From Sweltsa coloradensis (lineage: Eukaryota > Arthropoda > Insecta > Plecoptera > Chloroperlidae), in NCBI GenBank assembly GCA_024449915.1, contig JAMZAV010000358.1, forward strand, positions 1,237,501 to 1,301,500: a DNA stretch of 64,000 bases, in the 5' to 3' direction. Position 1 is the stretch's first letter. The number at the start of each line of letters is the position of its first letter. The notes beneath the pieces were generated by a model. The model was not told where the DNA came from and made no database searches. It was given only the letters and a program-made list of their open reading frames with translations. The position numbers were made by a program, and so were the translations under genes. Positions 54,241 to 64,000 of the stretch are shown here, piece after piece.

Positions 54241-57200
54241 TTCCTCCAATCAGCTCACTTCCGGGCCCGATTGATTGATTGATTGGCTCTGATTTTCCGG
54301 GCGAACAACCGCGGAAAACTTGTAGCTGGTCATGGAAGAGCAACCGGGACAAGGTTGAACATTGTCTCGTCTTGTGAACAGATCCCTGCATTAGGTAAAG
54401 TTACTTATTACCGAGAGACGAAGGCCGAACTATTGTTTTCCGCTAGCACATCCGCCCTACGCGGAAAATACAAGATAACACCCGCCTAGAACATCCCTAC
54501 GTCATCAACGTGAGTGAGCCCTCTAGCGTATTTCTCCCCGGAGCGACGGTGGGTTGGCAGTACCGTGCGCGCGTTGCGTCACCGCTGGAACCACGTGCGC
54601 TCGCCCCGCCCCCTCCTGGCTGGCGCACAGCTGAGCTCGGCACAGCTGACTGCGGCGCGGTGTTGCCGTTGTGACACACGCCACATTACAACACGGTACA
54701 CGGTCCCCCTCTCGCTCGCTCTCTTGTTGTAGTGACACACACTTGGGCAACACCCATGAACCTTCACTTTAACTAGGCTAAATACATTGTTTCGTCTAAT
54801 AATCTTAAATAAACACCATATTTACATTGCGAGCGAGTCTTAACGAGAAATTAACTTTGCCACTCGGCGCAATTTTTAATTATTATTTAATATTTTGCTA
54901 CTAATGACAGAAACGTGACAACATAACGATAACAAAACGATTGGAAAGCAATTTTTTTATTTCCCAACGGCCTTGCCGTATTGTGGAAGTTACAAAACTT
55001 ATTTTGCTAATTTATAAACTAAGCATTTCGCACGCACTTGATTGTGAAGAAATGGTCACTAAATGTTTTGGATTCTACCACGACTCCATTTTTAAACAAC
55101 AAAAGAAAATTACAAAATGCAAAGCCAAGGTCAATCACGTAAATGCTAATGGATACGACACCTACGTATAACCAGGTTGACAATGTATGAATGTTCCTAC
55201 GACGAGTTTTGAAGAGTTCGTAGCATTAGACAGTAGAGTACTGAGAGTTCTCTAAAAGTTAGTTACCACAGCACAGGTGTTTGGATATTATATCGTTGGG
55301 CAGGGACCCATGCACTATGCAGCATCAGCGCGACTGAGATAGCTATGCAGCTATCTGGTTCAACTGTTCAAGAGATCAAAGTGGCGGTGACATCAAAGAA
55401 AGAATGTGTCAGGTGGATAGAAAAGAAGAGGAATTCGTTGGAGGGATCGTGAAGGCTAAAGAGGGTCCAAAAATGCATTTCCAGACCCCTGCATTGGCTA
55501 AAGTGACCTCAATGGAAAGGTGAACCATAATGAATTAGATGGAATGCAGAACGTTCCGGGTTCGATTCCCGGTTCCGGCAATAGTTCAACCCTCGAGTTG
55601 AGTGTGTGTAAAGGGTAAAGTATTTTAGTCGTCTCAGCAACGAAGCATGTGGTTGAACAGGTTGATTCTCGTGTCTGAGTCGTGCCCAACCAGTGCAGTT
55701 GGTCGATATTTCCTAATCCCGTTTCAAATACTGATGGACGTGACTCGATGACGTTGGCGCCCACAGAACTGGAAATTCCCTACTGAAAATCAGTTCGGCC
55801 TGTGTGACTTGAGTGGGTACTCTCTATATACCAATTTATTTGGTTATTGTAGCTTATCTTGTACCAGAACTAAAATCCAACCCCGATACGTGCACTTGTC
55901 CAATGACGAGGGCTGTATTGCCCCCCCCCCCCACAGCATTCCCCCGTCTGTAATGAGGATTGCCGACGCCGGAAACCAACCCGACGTAAAAACAACATTG
56001 GTTCATGCGATGGTATTGGTTGAGCAGAACCAACAAAATACATGTAAAAACTAAGATTACAATCGCGTTTTCGTGGCCAAGTTTAGAGCTTAAAAATGCG
56101 CGGAATTGGCATCGGGCCTTATAATATCCCCACCCCACCCCAGCTGTGCGCCCTATAATTAGAAGTTACGACAGCTTGGGCGCAAGAACAATGATAAACC
56201 TTTAGCTGGTTGTGAGGGCCAAATTCCTGCTGGCTCGGCCGACCAACATCACTCACACGATGCAAACACAAGCGCGAGACTCTAAATAGCAGTTTGACAC
56301 CATTCTAAAGGGTAAAACAAAGATTTTCATGATTTTGAATGTGGTTTCAAAATTTTAAAAGCGTATATTTGGTGATTTTTCCCTCACTAATAAACAACAA
56401 CAATTCTTGAAAGTGTACACACTACACAGCGTAATGTGAGCGAAGGCTCAATGGAGAAAACACGCTAATATGTCGTTAGTTCGCTTACTTCCGGTATAAA
56501 GACTACACTCTAATCCGGTGATATTTTCTGGAACCTTTCAAAATCTGCCACATTTTCAGGGGAGTAGGAACAGGGGGGTGATGGGGGGGAAACTCTCCCC
56601 CCACTTGTTGGCTTGACCACCCCAGTGGGGGGGTCAAGCCAGGTATGGGTATCATTTGCTAACTTATAACTTGTCGGGTGATTTTTAGGATTTTTATTAC
56701 AGTGGCTTGCAAACAAAAAGGAAGTTTTTTGTTAACATTTTTTAGAAAGATTCAATAAGAGACGTGATTTGCGAGACTACACTAGCCATATGATTTTAGA
56801 CTATTCATTGTATATTTTGTGTGCAATGTTTTCACTCCCAAGCAGACTGTCGACCGATTTAGTCAGGTAATCAATTTTCAATGCAATAAAGATTCAAAAT
56901 GTAACCCTTATTCATAATTAAAATTCGCCTGAAAACGTGTTTTAGGCCACCTATCAAGGGCACCTTTTGAAAAAAAAAAATCTCGCCTACGGCGAAAAGC
57001 CTCCGGCGGCCTGGGGCTTCGCCCCAGACCCCAGTTTACCCACCCAACCTCGTAGTCAACTTGAACGTGACCCCCCCACTAAGAAAATAGTTCCTACGCC
57101 ACTGCACGTTTTTAAAAGTAATCGTAGGAGAAGCACTTTTCATAAGATCGCTCTTTTAGGATTTTTTAAATTTCTGCTATCATACCAGGCTACAATTAAA

Positions 57201-59428
57201 ACTACACCGATTTTACAAGTTTCAAAATTTCGACCTGTAGAGATCTACAGACAACTCGAATTAATACTTATCACGGAAATCTCCATCAACGCGATTGTAA
57301 AAAGCGTTCGCTTAGAGGTCCACTCAGTGTGACAACACTATATGCAAATGTTCCCACAGATGAGGAATAGGTTATAGCTAAATGTCAACTGCTGTGATGT
57401 GGGGAGGAGGGGGGGGGTCATCCGTGTCAACAACGCTCTATACAAGTCTTTCACTTCACTTCACCCGTCAGTCCGGTCGTACTATTCCGGGGGTTGGAAG
57501 GAGGCCAGGATAATATGGTCTCTGATATGACGTGTGAGCTGCCTCGGCGATGCCATGTTCGCACTTGTCACAGGTCATCTGCAGTTCAACCCATACAACA
57601 CTGCTCGCGTACAATAGAGTGGAATTGACATGAAAAATGGTGTTGATTAGAGATCTGATCTAACAGACTGACTGGAAGACGAGGCGATGTTCTGGAACGT
57701 GAATGAATGTTGCGAGCAGCGAGAAGGAGTTCGCGAGGAGCATAGGGAGGAATGCCAGAGCTCGCCTGTAGTTTCGGAAAGTAACAAACTCCCCCCTCCT
57801 CGCTGATGTTTGCTAGATTGTCTTTGCCTCTGAGAACGAGGTTTTCACATCACGAGAACCCTGATAATCACACTTAGTTCGAAACAAACTGCGCTTCCCT
57901 CTAATGAATCATCATTAATTCAGCAGACTGTGAAATTAATAAGCGCATCTTAACCTTCAGGAGGAGTATTTACCTGGAAAGTGTGCATGTGATACGGTTC
58001 ATGCAGAACAATGGTAGGCGCATTCATTATAGTCAGTCAGGGTCCGGGGGCTCGGACCCAGGAACATGATTGATTATAGAGTCAATTGGGAAAGTTTTAG
58101 CGATTTCTGATGGAAAATAGGGAAATACCTGAAATATGAAAGTATGTCTCTTGTATTTTCCCCGATTATTTCCAAGTTTCCCACACTAGTAAACACCCTG
58201 GTCTCAGGTCTACACTCTACAGTCATTCAACGAGGCTAATACAGACGATGTTGAAGAGAAACCAGAGGAGAAACCAATGCATGGGTTGAAGACAACGTTA
58301 AAACTATACTACTTTGCCAGGATCCCCATCATATTGAGACACGGCTATCGATAGCAAAACTACATGTTATATACAAATGACGTCAGATAATGGAAAGTTT
58401 CTATGTAATTATTTATCTATTTCCTTCCGTTCTGTTCAACCTTACTCAACTTCATCAACTCTTATTTGCAATGCGTATTCCGTCCGAGCTTTCGTGATTG
58501 GTTTCCAGATATCCATTAATGGTTGTTTTTATTACGAATGGAAAGTGAGCATTTGAAAGTTCGCCCAGCCAAGCGGCCAAGATAAACGATAAAAAGCCAT
58601 GGCGATCGTTTCTTGTGCTATCGACAGAGACAACATTTAACTATTGAATTTAGTATTTATACACACCACCCACACGGATTATGTGGATGCGTCTTCGGGG
58701 CAGGTCTCGTGGGCCAAGCATTGGAATGAGCGTTCCCAGTCCCAGTTCCGAAACACAAATAACTTTTTTGCCCCTTTTATTGACCCGTTTTAAAATATCC
58801 CGAACCACAGAGTTGACTTTATTGCTTATTTTACGACTAAACGCGGCCCCGGATGAGATTTAGTAACAGCCCACACACACATCCTGCAGTGAGGGGGGGG
58901 GGGGGGGGCAAGGTAGCCGGGGGGGTGTTTCAGACAACAAAACAATTAACAAGGGAGAACTAATTGTTTTCCAAAAACCGTTAAAAGCTTTTCAGGTGCT
59001 ACAGGCCTACTTCAGTTGAGAAGAAATTAGTTTCCGCATACACTCTCAAATTCCCATACATTTTAAGCATTATATTCACTTATTTACAAAAGGACACAAC
59101 TACACAATGTATAAAATAATATGTAACAAATAAAAAAACTAGGAAACGCTCAGTTGGACGCGTTGATAAGCGAGCACGTGCTTTAGCTAGATCCACATTG
59201 CACATTTTTTAAATTTTAAAATTTGCGACGTTCGCGTTTCCAGTATTATTTATTATTGCCAAGGCATTTGGGTAAACCCGTGTTTAAATCTTTACTTTAA
59301 AATCCACCGCCATCTAGAGGACCTTGACATCCTTGGGAAAACTATTTAAACTCTTTGTTGACAAATAATAGACTGCTTCCTCGAAAGTATTTTGATTACT
59401 TCTAGGTGGCAGTGCATTAGAAACTTCG
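54240..59428. other. No gene seen
   Basis: Mixed intergenic sequence. The end 'cctacgccactg' near 57092-57103 resembles a hAT right end without a partner. There are C and G runs at 55921, 56580-56640, 57400 and 58893-58910. Open frames are short and lack resemblance to proteins I know. Confidence 0.5.
55540..55600 (+). repeat. tRNA-like SINE fragment
   Basis: 'gttccgggttcgattcccgg' is a full B-box stem-loop. Nothing tRNA-like precedes it. The open frame on the other strand (GIEPGTF) is the usual false translation of such a box. Confidence 0.5.
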
Positions 59429-60040
59429 CGCGTCTTTTCGTTGCCATGGCAACGTTACTTTTGTTATAATGTAATTTCCATCTACACTACTATCGGATCA
59501 AAATAAAATTAACATATTCGTGACCGGACGGACATTCTAAATGATTTGGTTATCTCAGATTTTGATCGCCGATGAGTTTGAAAAAAAAAACTTTCGATAA
59601 ACTTAATGTAACTTTTTTAACTTTTGAACGATTTTGCCACAAAACTAATGGCATTCAATCGAGAACAAAGCTTGCGGATGGTGAAAATTTCAACTCGATC
59701 CGAGCCTCCGTTCGACCGCTATCATGAGCCAAAAAGCTGCACGACTTTCCGTTGCCATGTAACGGGACTTTGTTATATGTAATTTCCATCTACACTACTT
59801 ATCGGATCAAAATAAAATAAACATATTCGTGACCGGACGGACATTCTAAATGATTTGGCTATCTCAGATTTTGTCGCGGTGAGTTTGAAAAAAAAACTTT
59901 CGATTAACTTTAATGTAACTTTTTAACTTTTGAACGATTTTGCCACAAAACTAAGGGCATACAATCGAGAACGAAGCGGGCGGATGGAAAAAATTTCAAC
60001 GCGATCCGAGCCTCCGTTCGAACGTTATGGCGAGACATAC
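59429..60040. repeat. Tandem duplication, two units of about 312 bp
   Basis: 'ttgccatgg' at 59441 recurs at 59752, and the sequence from there to 'gagcctccgttcga' (59703 and 60008) repeats almost base for base, with scattered indels. An A-rich tract follows (60045-60095). There is no coding sequence. Confidence 0.88.
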
Positions 60041-60286
60041 AAACAAAAAAAAAAAACAACAAAAAAACAAAAAAAAAACAAAACAAAACAAAACCAGTGA
60101 CTAATTTTTCCGGCAGAGTCAAATGGAAACGCTCGCTTCGCTCGCTTAATAAATACTATCAAATATATAATAAATAATGCATTTAACATTTTGTTAGTGA
60201 GAGTAAAAAAAAATGAAAAGAATGTATAACAGAACAAAATAAATACACATTATTTGTGATTGTAATGTAAGTACGTGAGCAATATA

Positions 60287-60318
60287 CGGCCCCCCCCCCC
60301 CCCCCCCCCCGCCGCCCC
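60287..60318. repeat. Poly-C tract
   Basis: About 20 C followed by a GC-rich stretch. The glycine-rich minus frame comes from it. Confidence 0.9.
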
Positions 60319-61010
60319 GCCCAAGGAGTTCACGCATCCACGTCCAACAATGTCGAAGCGAACAGGCTGACCAGTGACCACAATGGGAACAAAATCGCAA
60401 GTTACAATGAAAAGTACCGTAAGTAAAAGTTGGTTCTTTTCTACGTCATCATTGTTTCCAGTCTGCAGCCAATTAGATTTTCACATTTCGAATCGGTGCC
60501 ACCGTCGGACGAAGATATAAGACAGATGACCGCAGGGGATTGTAGACGATTGAGGAAGGGATTGGCATAATTACTTATTTCAGGTTGTAATTCCATTATT
60601 TCTTAGTCGTGTAGAGCAATGTTTAATTTACGACGACATTGCCTCTCTCTCTCTCGCACCAGTGGAGCTTCCGTTCTCAAACGATCTGGTAATCAAAGCC
60701 TGCAACTAACTTATTCACAACAAATTGCCTGAAGACGAATCACGCCCTGTATTCCGTTACAAGTCGGATGGATCTGGTGATTGGGAACAAGTCGTCGGTC
60801 GTACTCGTAGCAACTCAAGATGGTGGCGAACCAAACCATCAGAGGACGAGCCGTCGAACATCGAACCTTATGATCGAACCCTAACCACGATTCACCTTCC
60901 CATCTCGATATAAGTAAAGCATTGTGTACGACTTCACTAGGTTCGACAATCGACACCACAGATCAAATTAACACGGGAAAGCGCGTTCGTATACATTTCG
61001 GAATATCTAT

Positions 61011-61414
61011 GAGGGGCGTAGCCAGGATTTTGATATGTGGGGAGATGAATTTCGGGGTTTATATTTGTAAATTTGCAGAACTGCCCACAAAACTATCATT
61101 TGGGGAAAAGTATACGTATCCTGGTACAATGGAGGGTCTAGGGGGAGGGGGATGCCCCAGAAAATGTTTGATTTCTTACATTGCCAATAGTGACATTTCA
61201 CTAGTTTTTAGAGTGCTTTTGTCGATAGTTTATAAAATGTGAAGATCTTGCATATTATACTGTCAGTTTACAAAATCTTGCTCATGTAGGCCGTACATAA
61301 TATGTATGCCACATAGTACATAGTGCTATAATCCACCCTTCTTCTGACTTCGGGGAGGGGGTGGGGGGGGGGAGAGAGCAGACACCCGGCTGATCCCCCC
61401 TTACTACGCCCCTG
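61011..61414. mobile_element. Possible inverted-repeat element, about 400 bp
   Basis: The left AGGGGCGTAG (61012) is matched by its reverse complement CTACGCCCCT (61404-61413), a 10-bp inverted repeat of the kind found at several hAT-like elements. I see no clear 8-bp duplication, so the call is tentative. Confidence 0.5.
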
Positions 61415-61906
61415 ACGGCTATATTTTTTTAATCAATCCAGATAATTTTTTGTGCATACCCAGATAGGCAATGCCTATTTTTTTTATTAAACTTTGCCCC
61501 CGTTTAGTCACACGAAATAATATGTAAACATCGACCAAAAATTAACGTTTTTTATTAAAAAAAAAAAAAATCGCTGGGAGAAATCTGTGACTTCACATCT
61601 TGCATCTTCCTTTACGTCTAGAGGGCCTAAGAAGACTTAGTACGTAGACCATTACAAACTAGAATCTCCAATCTCCATTCTGCCTCGCAGTATGAATTAA
61701 GTAGCTTTATTTTGTTGGCACATTATTACAGCATCCAAAAATGGCCACTAAACAATATTGAATAATGATAATAAATATAAACACATGCAAATGTGAGTAA
61801 TGAAGTGAATGCTATGTGGCAACCAGCGCCTTACATAAGAGCATACTGTCATGCACGCTATACGTTGCGAAGGCTCCCGCCCCTGACATTGCGATGATTG
61901 CAATAA

Positions 61907-61935
61907 GTCACTCACTCTCTCTCTCTCTCTCACTC
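61907..61935. repeat. (CT)n microsatellite
   Basis: About ten CT units with a short interruption. Confidence 0.85.
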
Positions 61936-62145
61936 TCATGAATAATCAAGTTCATTGCAACAGCCATCGGTGTGCTTTGTTTGTCTTACTTAACACATAA
62001 TATAATATTTATAGCGGTTTATTGGGAGTTAGGCAATCAGTGATTGCCGACATAAGGAAGCGGTTCCTACGATACAAGATGCATTCATTGTATCAAGGGG
62101 AATATCATTATTTCAATCCTGTTCTAAGATTGATTAAATAAAGCG

Positions 62146-62250
62146 CGGTCACACTACTGACTTTCAGTGGGTGACTTTAATTTTTAAAGCAGACTGAGCC
62201 AACCCTGTCTGCGCAGTCGTAGTCGACGAGCGATAGGAACCAACTGATCG
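62146..62250. repeat. Dispersed repeat copy
   Basis: Shares 'gactttcagtggg', 'gagccaaccctgt' and 'cgagcgata' with 13745-13858. Confidence 0.6.
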
Positions 62251-62604
62251 AATGCCCATGCACTGCAAGTAGTGGTGCTGTGCTGATGTAACCATATAAT
62301 ATAGTAAGGGGTTATTATAAGATCTAAACACCCTGTACTTTTCGATGCGAAAACACTATTATCAGGTAACCAATGCGTAGGCATCCTGCAAAAGGAGGGA
62401 TCAACGCAGTTTTTCTTGTATATTAGGCTAAAAACTGATACTTGCTTCCTATTAGTCGAATTTCAGAAAATCGTGCCGTGATTGGTAAAAAAAAAAAAAA
62501 AAACTGTTTTTCACCCTGTTTGGAAAATATTGTATTTGTTTTCGTTTCTAATATGACCGTTTTGTGAATCTAGCGGTTTGAAGGTTAAATCTAGCGGATA
62601 TTTA

Positions 62605-62840
62605 GGAACTTTTAGCGTCCACAACACACAAAAACTACATTATTTTGGTAATGCGTTCAGACCACAACTTTTTTCTAAAACGCACCAAACGCACTCTAAA
62701 ATCCTGATTTTCAAAATTTTCGCCTGCGCCTGCGGCGCTTTTGTTGGGGGGCAAAGCCCCCCAAACCCCTCGTGCTTGGTCCCTATGTAATACCCCCGGG
62801 ATCTTAAATAGCCCCCCCGGGATGAAAAGTCTGAATTCAA
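62605..62840. repeat. Partial copy of the 50227-50781 hAT family
   Basis: 'ctaaaacgcaccaaacgcac', 'cctgattttcaaaattttcg' and the following GC-rich block match 50590-50700 and 20470-20570. The ends of the element are not recognisable here. Confidence 0.75.
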
Positions 62841-63299
62841 CACTTCCAGTAGTAAACTTCAATCGAAGACTGTCAGCAAGGTATGGAATATATAATCGAA
62901 TGCCCTGCCAGCATGGTGTAGCCCTGTCAGCTAAAGTATGATCGGCTGCTCAGCAATACGATCGAATGTCCTGCCAGCTGCAAGTTAGTCGATTACTGTC
63001 CAGTACGAAACTAATTACAGCTAAATTAACACCCTGGGTCGACGAACCGAGCGAATTAAACAGCAAACAGACCATGCGATGCACAGTAGGTGTTGACAAC
63101 ATAACGTGTGACTTCGGAGTCGTAAACTGGTTCATCATATCAGGCCACCGTGGTCACGTGACGGCTGCACCTGCATACAACTCACTTCTGGCAACCCCAT
63201 CTTCTTTGGTGGTGGGGTTGGGATAGTCTTACTGAACATTTGTTTAATGTTTTCCGCCCACCCCTTCCTTCTTTAAAAATATTAGTTTTTATATTAGTT

Positions 63300-63345
63300 T
63301 TCCTCGACTGGGGATCGAACCCAGTACCTCCGCGGCGTCTTATTA
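63300..63345 (-). repeat. tRNA-like fragment
   Basis: 'ggggatcgaacccagtacct' is a reversed B-box with the anticodon-side arm missing. Not a functional tRNA as far as I can see. Confidence 0.45.
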
Positions 63346-64000
63346 ATATTTCCAAACATCATTTTATTTATTATTTCCATTTCGTTGATTATGTTTAAAT
63401 GTTTACGTTTCAAATTTATTCCATCCAATTTATGTTGAATTATCAATTTATCAGAGAGTTTGGGGTTCGGATTTGTGACTAAAATCTCAAAATATAATCT
63501 GTATCAATTACCCTTTCATATTTAAACGTACATCAATAGGAAACTAAGAAATAGTATTTCTTATATTTTGTCCACAAAATAATAAAAATTGTTTTAAAAA
63601 CGCGCCTCAGCTAAGGCCCCGCTGACCTGCCGTGTGTACAAACAAGCAGCTATAGCACGTGGCGTCCACGTGACCATCCAGGCGGGTGCCAGGCTGGGTC
63701 GGGCTGGCTGGCCAAGGTCTCGCCAGACTATTCGCACAACATGACGTCACACGCGGTTTATTTTTATTTACATTTTACATGGCCTAGTCCGGTTCCCTCC
63801 TCGGAGGCTGATAACACTGTACCCGAGTAACCCCTCTTATCTTAGCCACACGGATCTTAGTTAGATGCACGGGCTGAAAACCTGGACTAGCAACAGAGAG
63901 CAGTTGCACTGAATAGAAATTTGTGTAGACGAAAAGTGGGTGAGGAGAGATTCTGATTACATCACAACAAAACTCTAAATTTATTTCACCATAAGTAGCA

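Noticed and set aside
60711..60959. Overlapping open frames on both strands
   Set aside because: Short and without recognisable motifs; could be an old transposon fragment but nothing proves it.

Overview
The window is eukaryotic nuclear DNA, AT-rich and intron-rich, with GT-AG introns, microsatellites, LINE remnants, tRNA-like SINEs and many short inverted-repeat transposons. The three recognisable genes are animal genes with the exon layout of an invertebrate. The repeated 'aggcctac' words and the gene content suggest a marine invertebrate, possibly an echinoderm; that last step is a weak guess. There is no bacterial operon, CRISPR array, rRNA gene or convincing functional tRNA.

Three genes can be reconstructed exon by exon. 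(1) POFUT2, GDP-fucose protein O-fucosyltransferase 2, on the minus strand at 18293-26955, has 8 coding exons and about 456 aa. (2) HINT1, the histidine-triad nucleotide hydrolase, on the plus strand at 27263-27726, has 2 exons and 126 aa. It lies head to head with POFUT2 across about 307 bp, a likely shared promoter. (3) An Atos/ATOSA (FAM214A) orthologue, on the minus strand at 31733-48737, has 8 coding exons and about 1067 aa, starting in a 16-nt coding mini-exon.

The left 11 kb is the oddest part. It carries an array of at least four, probably five, divergent copies of one exon on the minus strand (5584-10616). Each copy resembles the N-terminal segment of alanine aminotransferase (GPT/ALT). 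Three of the copies are open, phase-0 exons with splice sites on both sides. No exon for the rest of the enzyme was found. The same part holds a second, indel-riddled copy of the 3' end of POFUT2 (2338-5232), a degenerate LINE, and repeats with long homopolymers. Part of this region may be poorly polished long-read sequence, so duplication and assembly artefact both have to be considered.

Non-coding DNA is rich in mobile elements that can be delimited to the base. Seven non-autonomous hAT-type elements have 8-bp target duplications: 14834, 17446, 20118, 22218, 32295, 47023 (only 63 bp) and 50227. One of them is nested inside a LINE. A 3.26-kb inverted-repeat element has split an 81-bp tandem repeat in an Atos intron. 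From 48.8 kb to the right end no gene was recognised; this stretch holds hAT copies, minisatellites (31-bp units at 51.5 kb), a 312-bp tandem duplication (59.4-60.0 kb) and tRNA-like SINE fragments.
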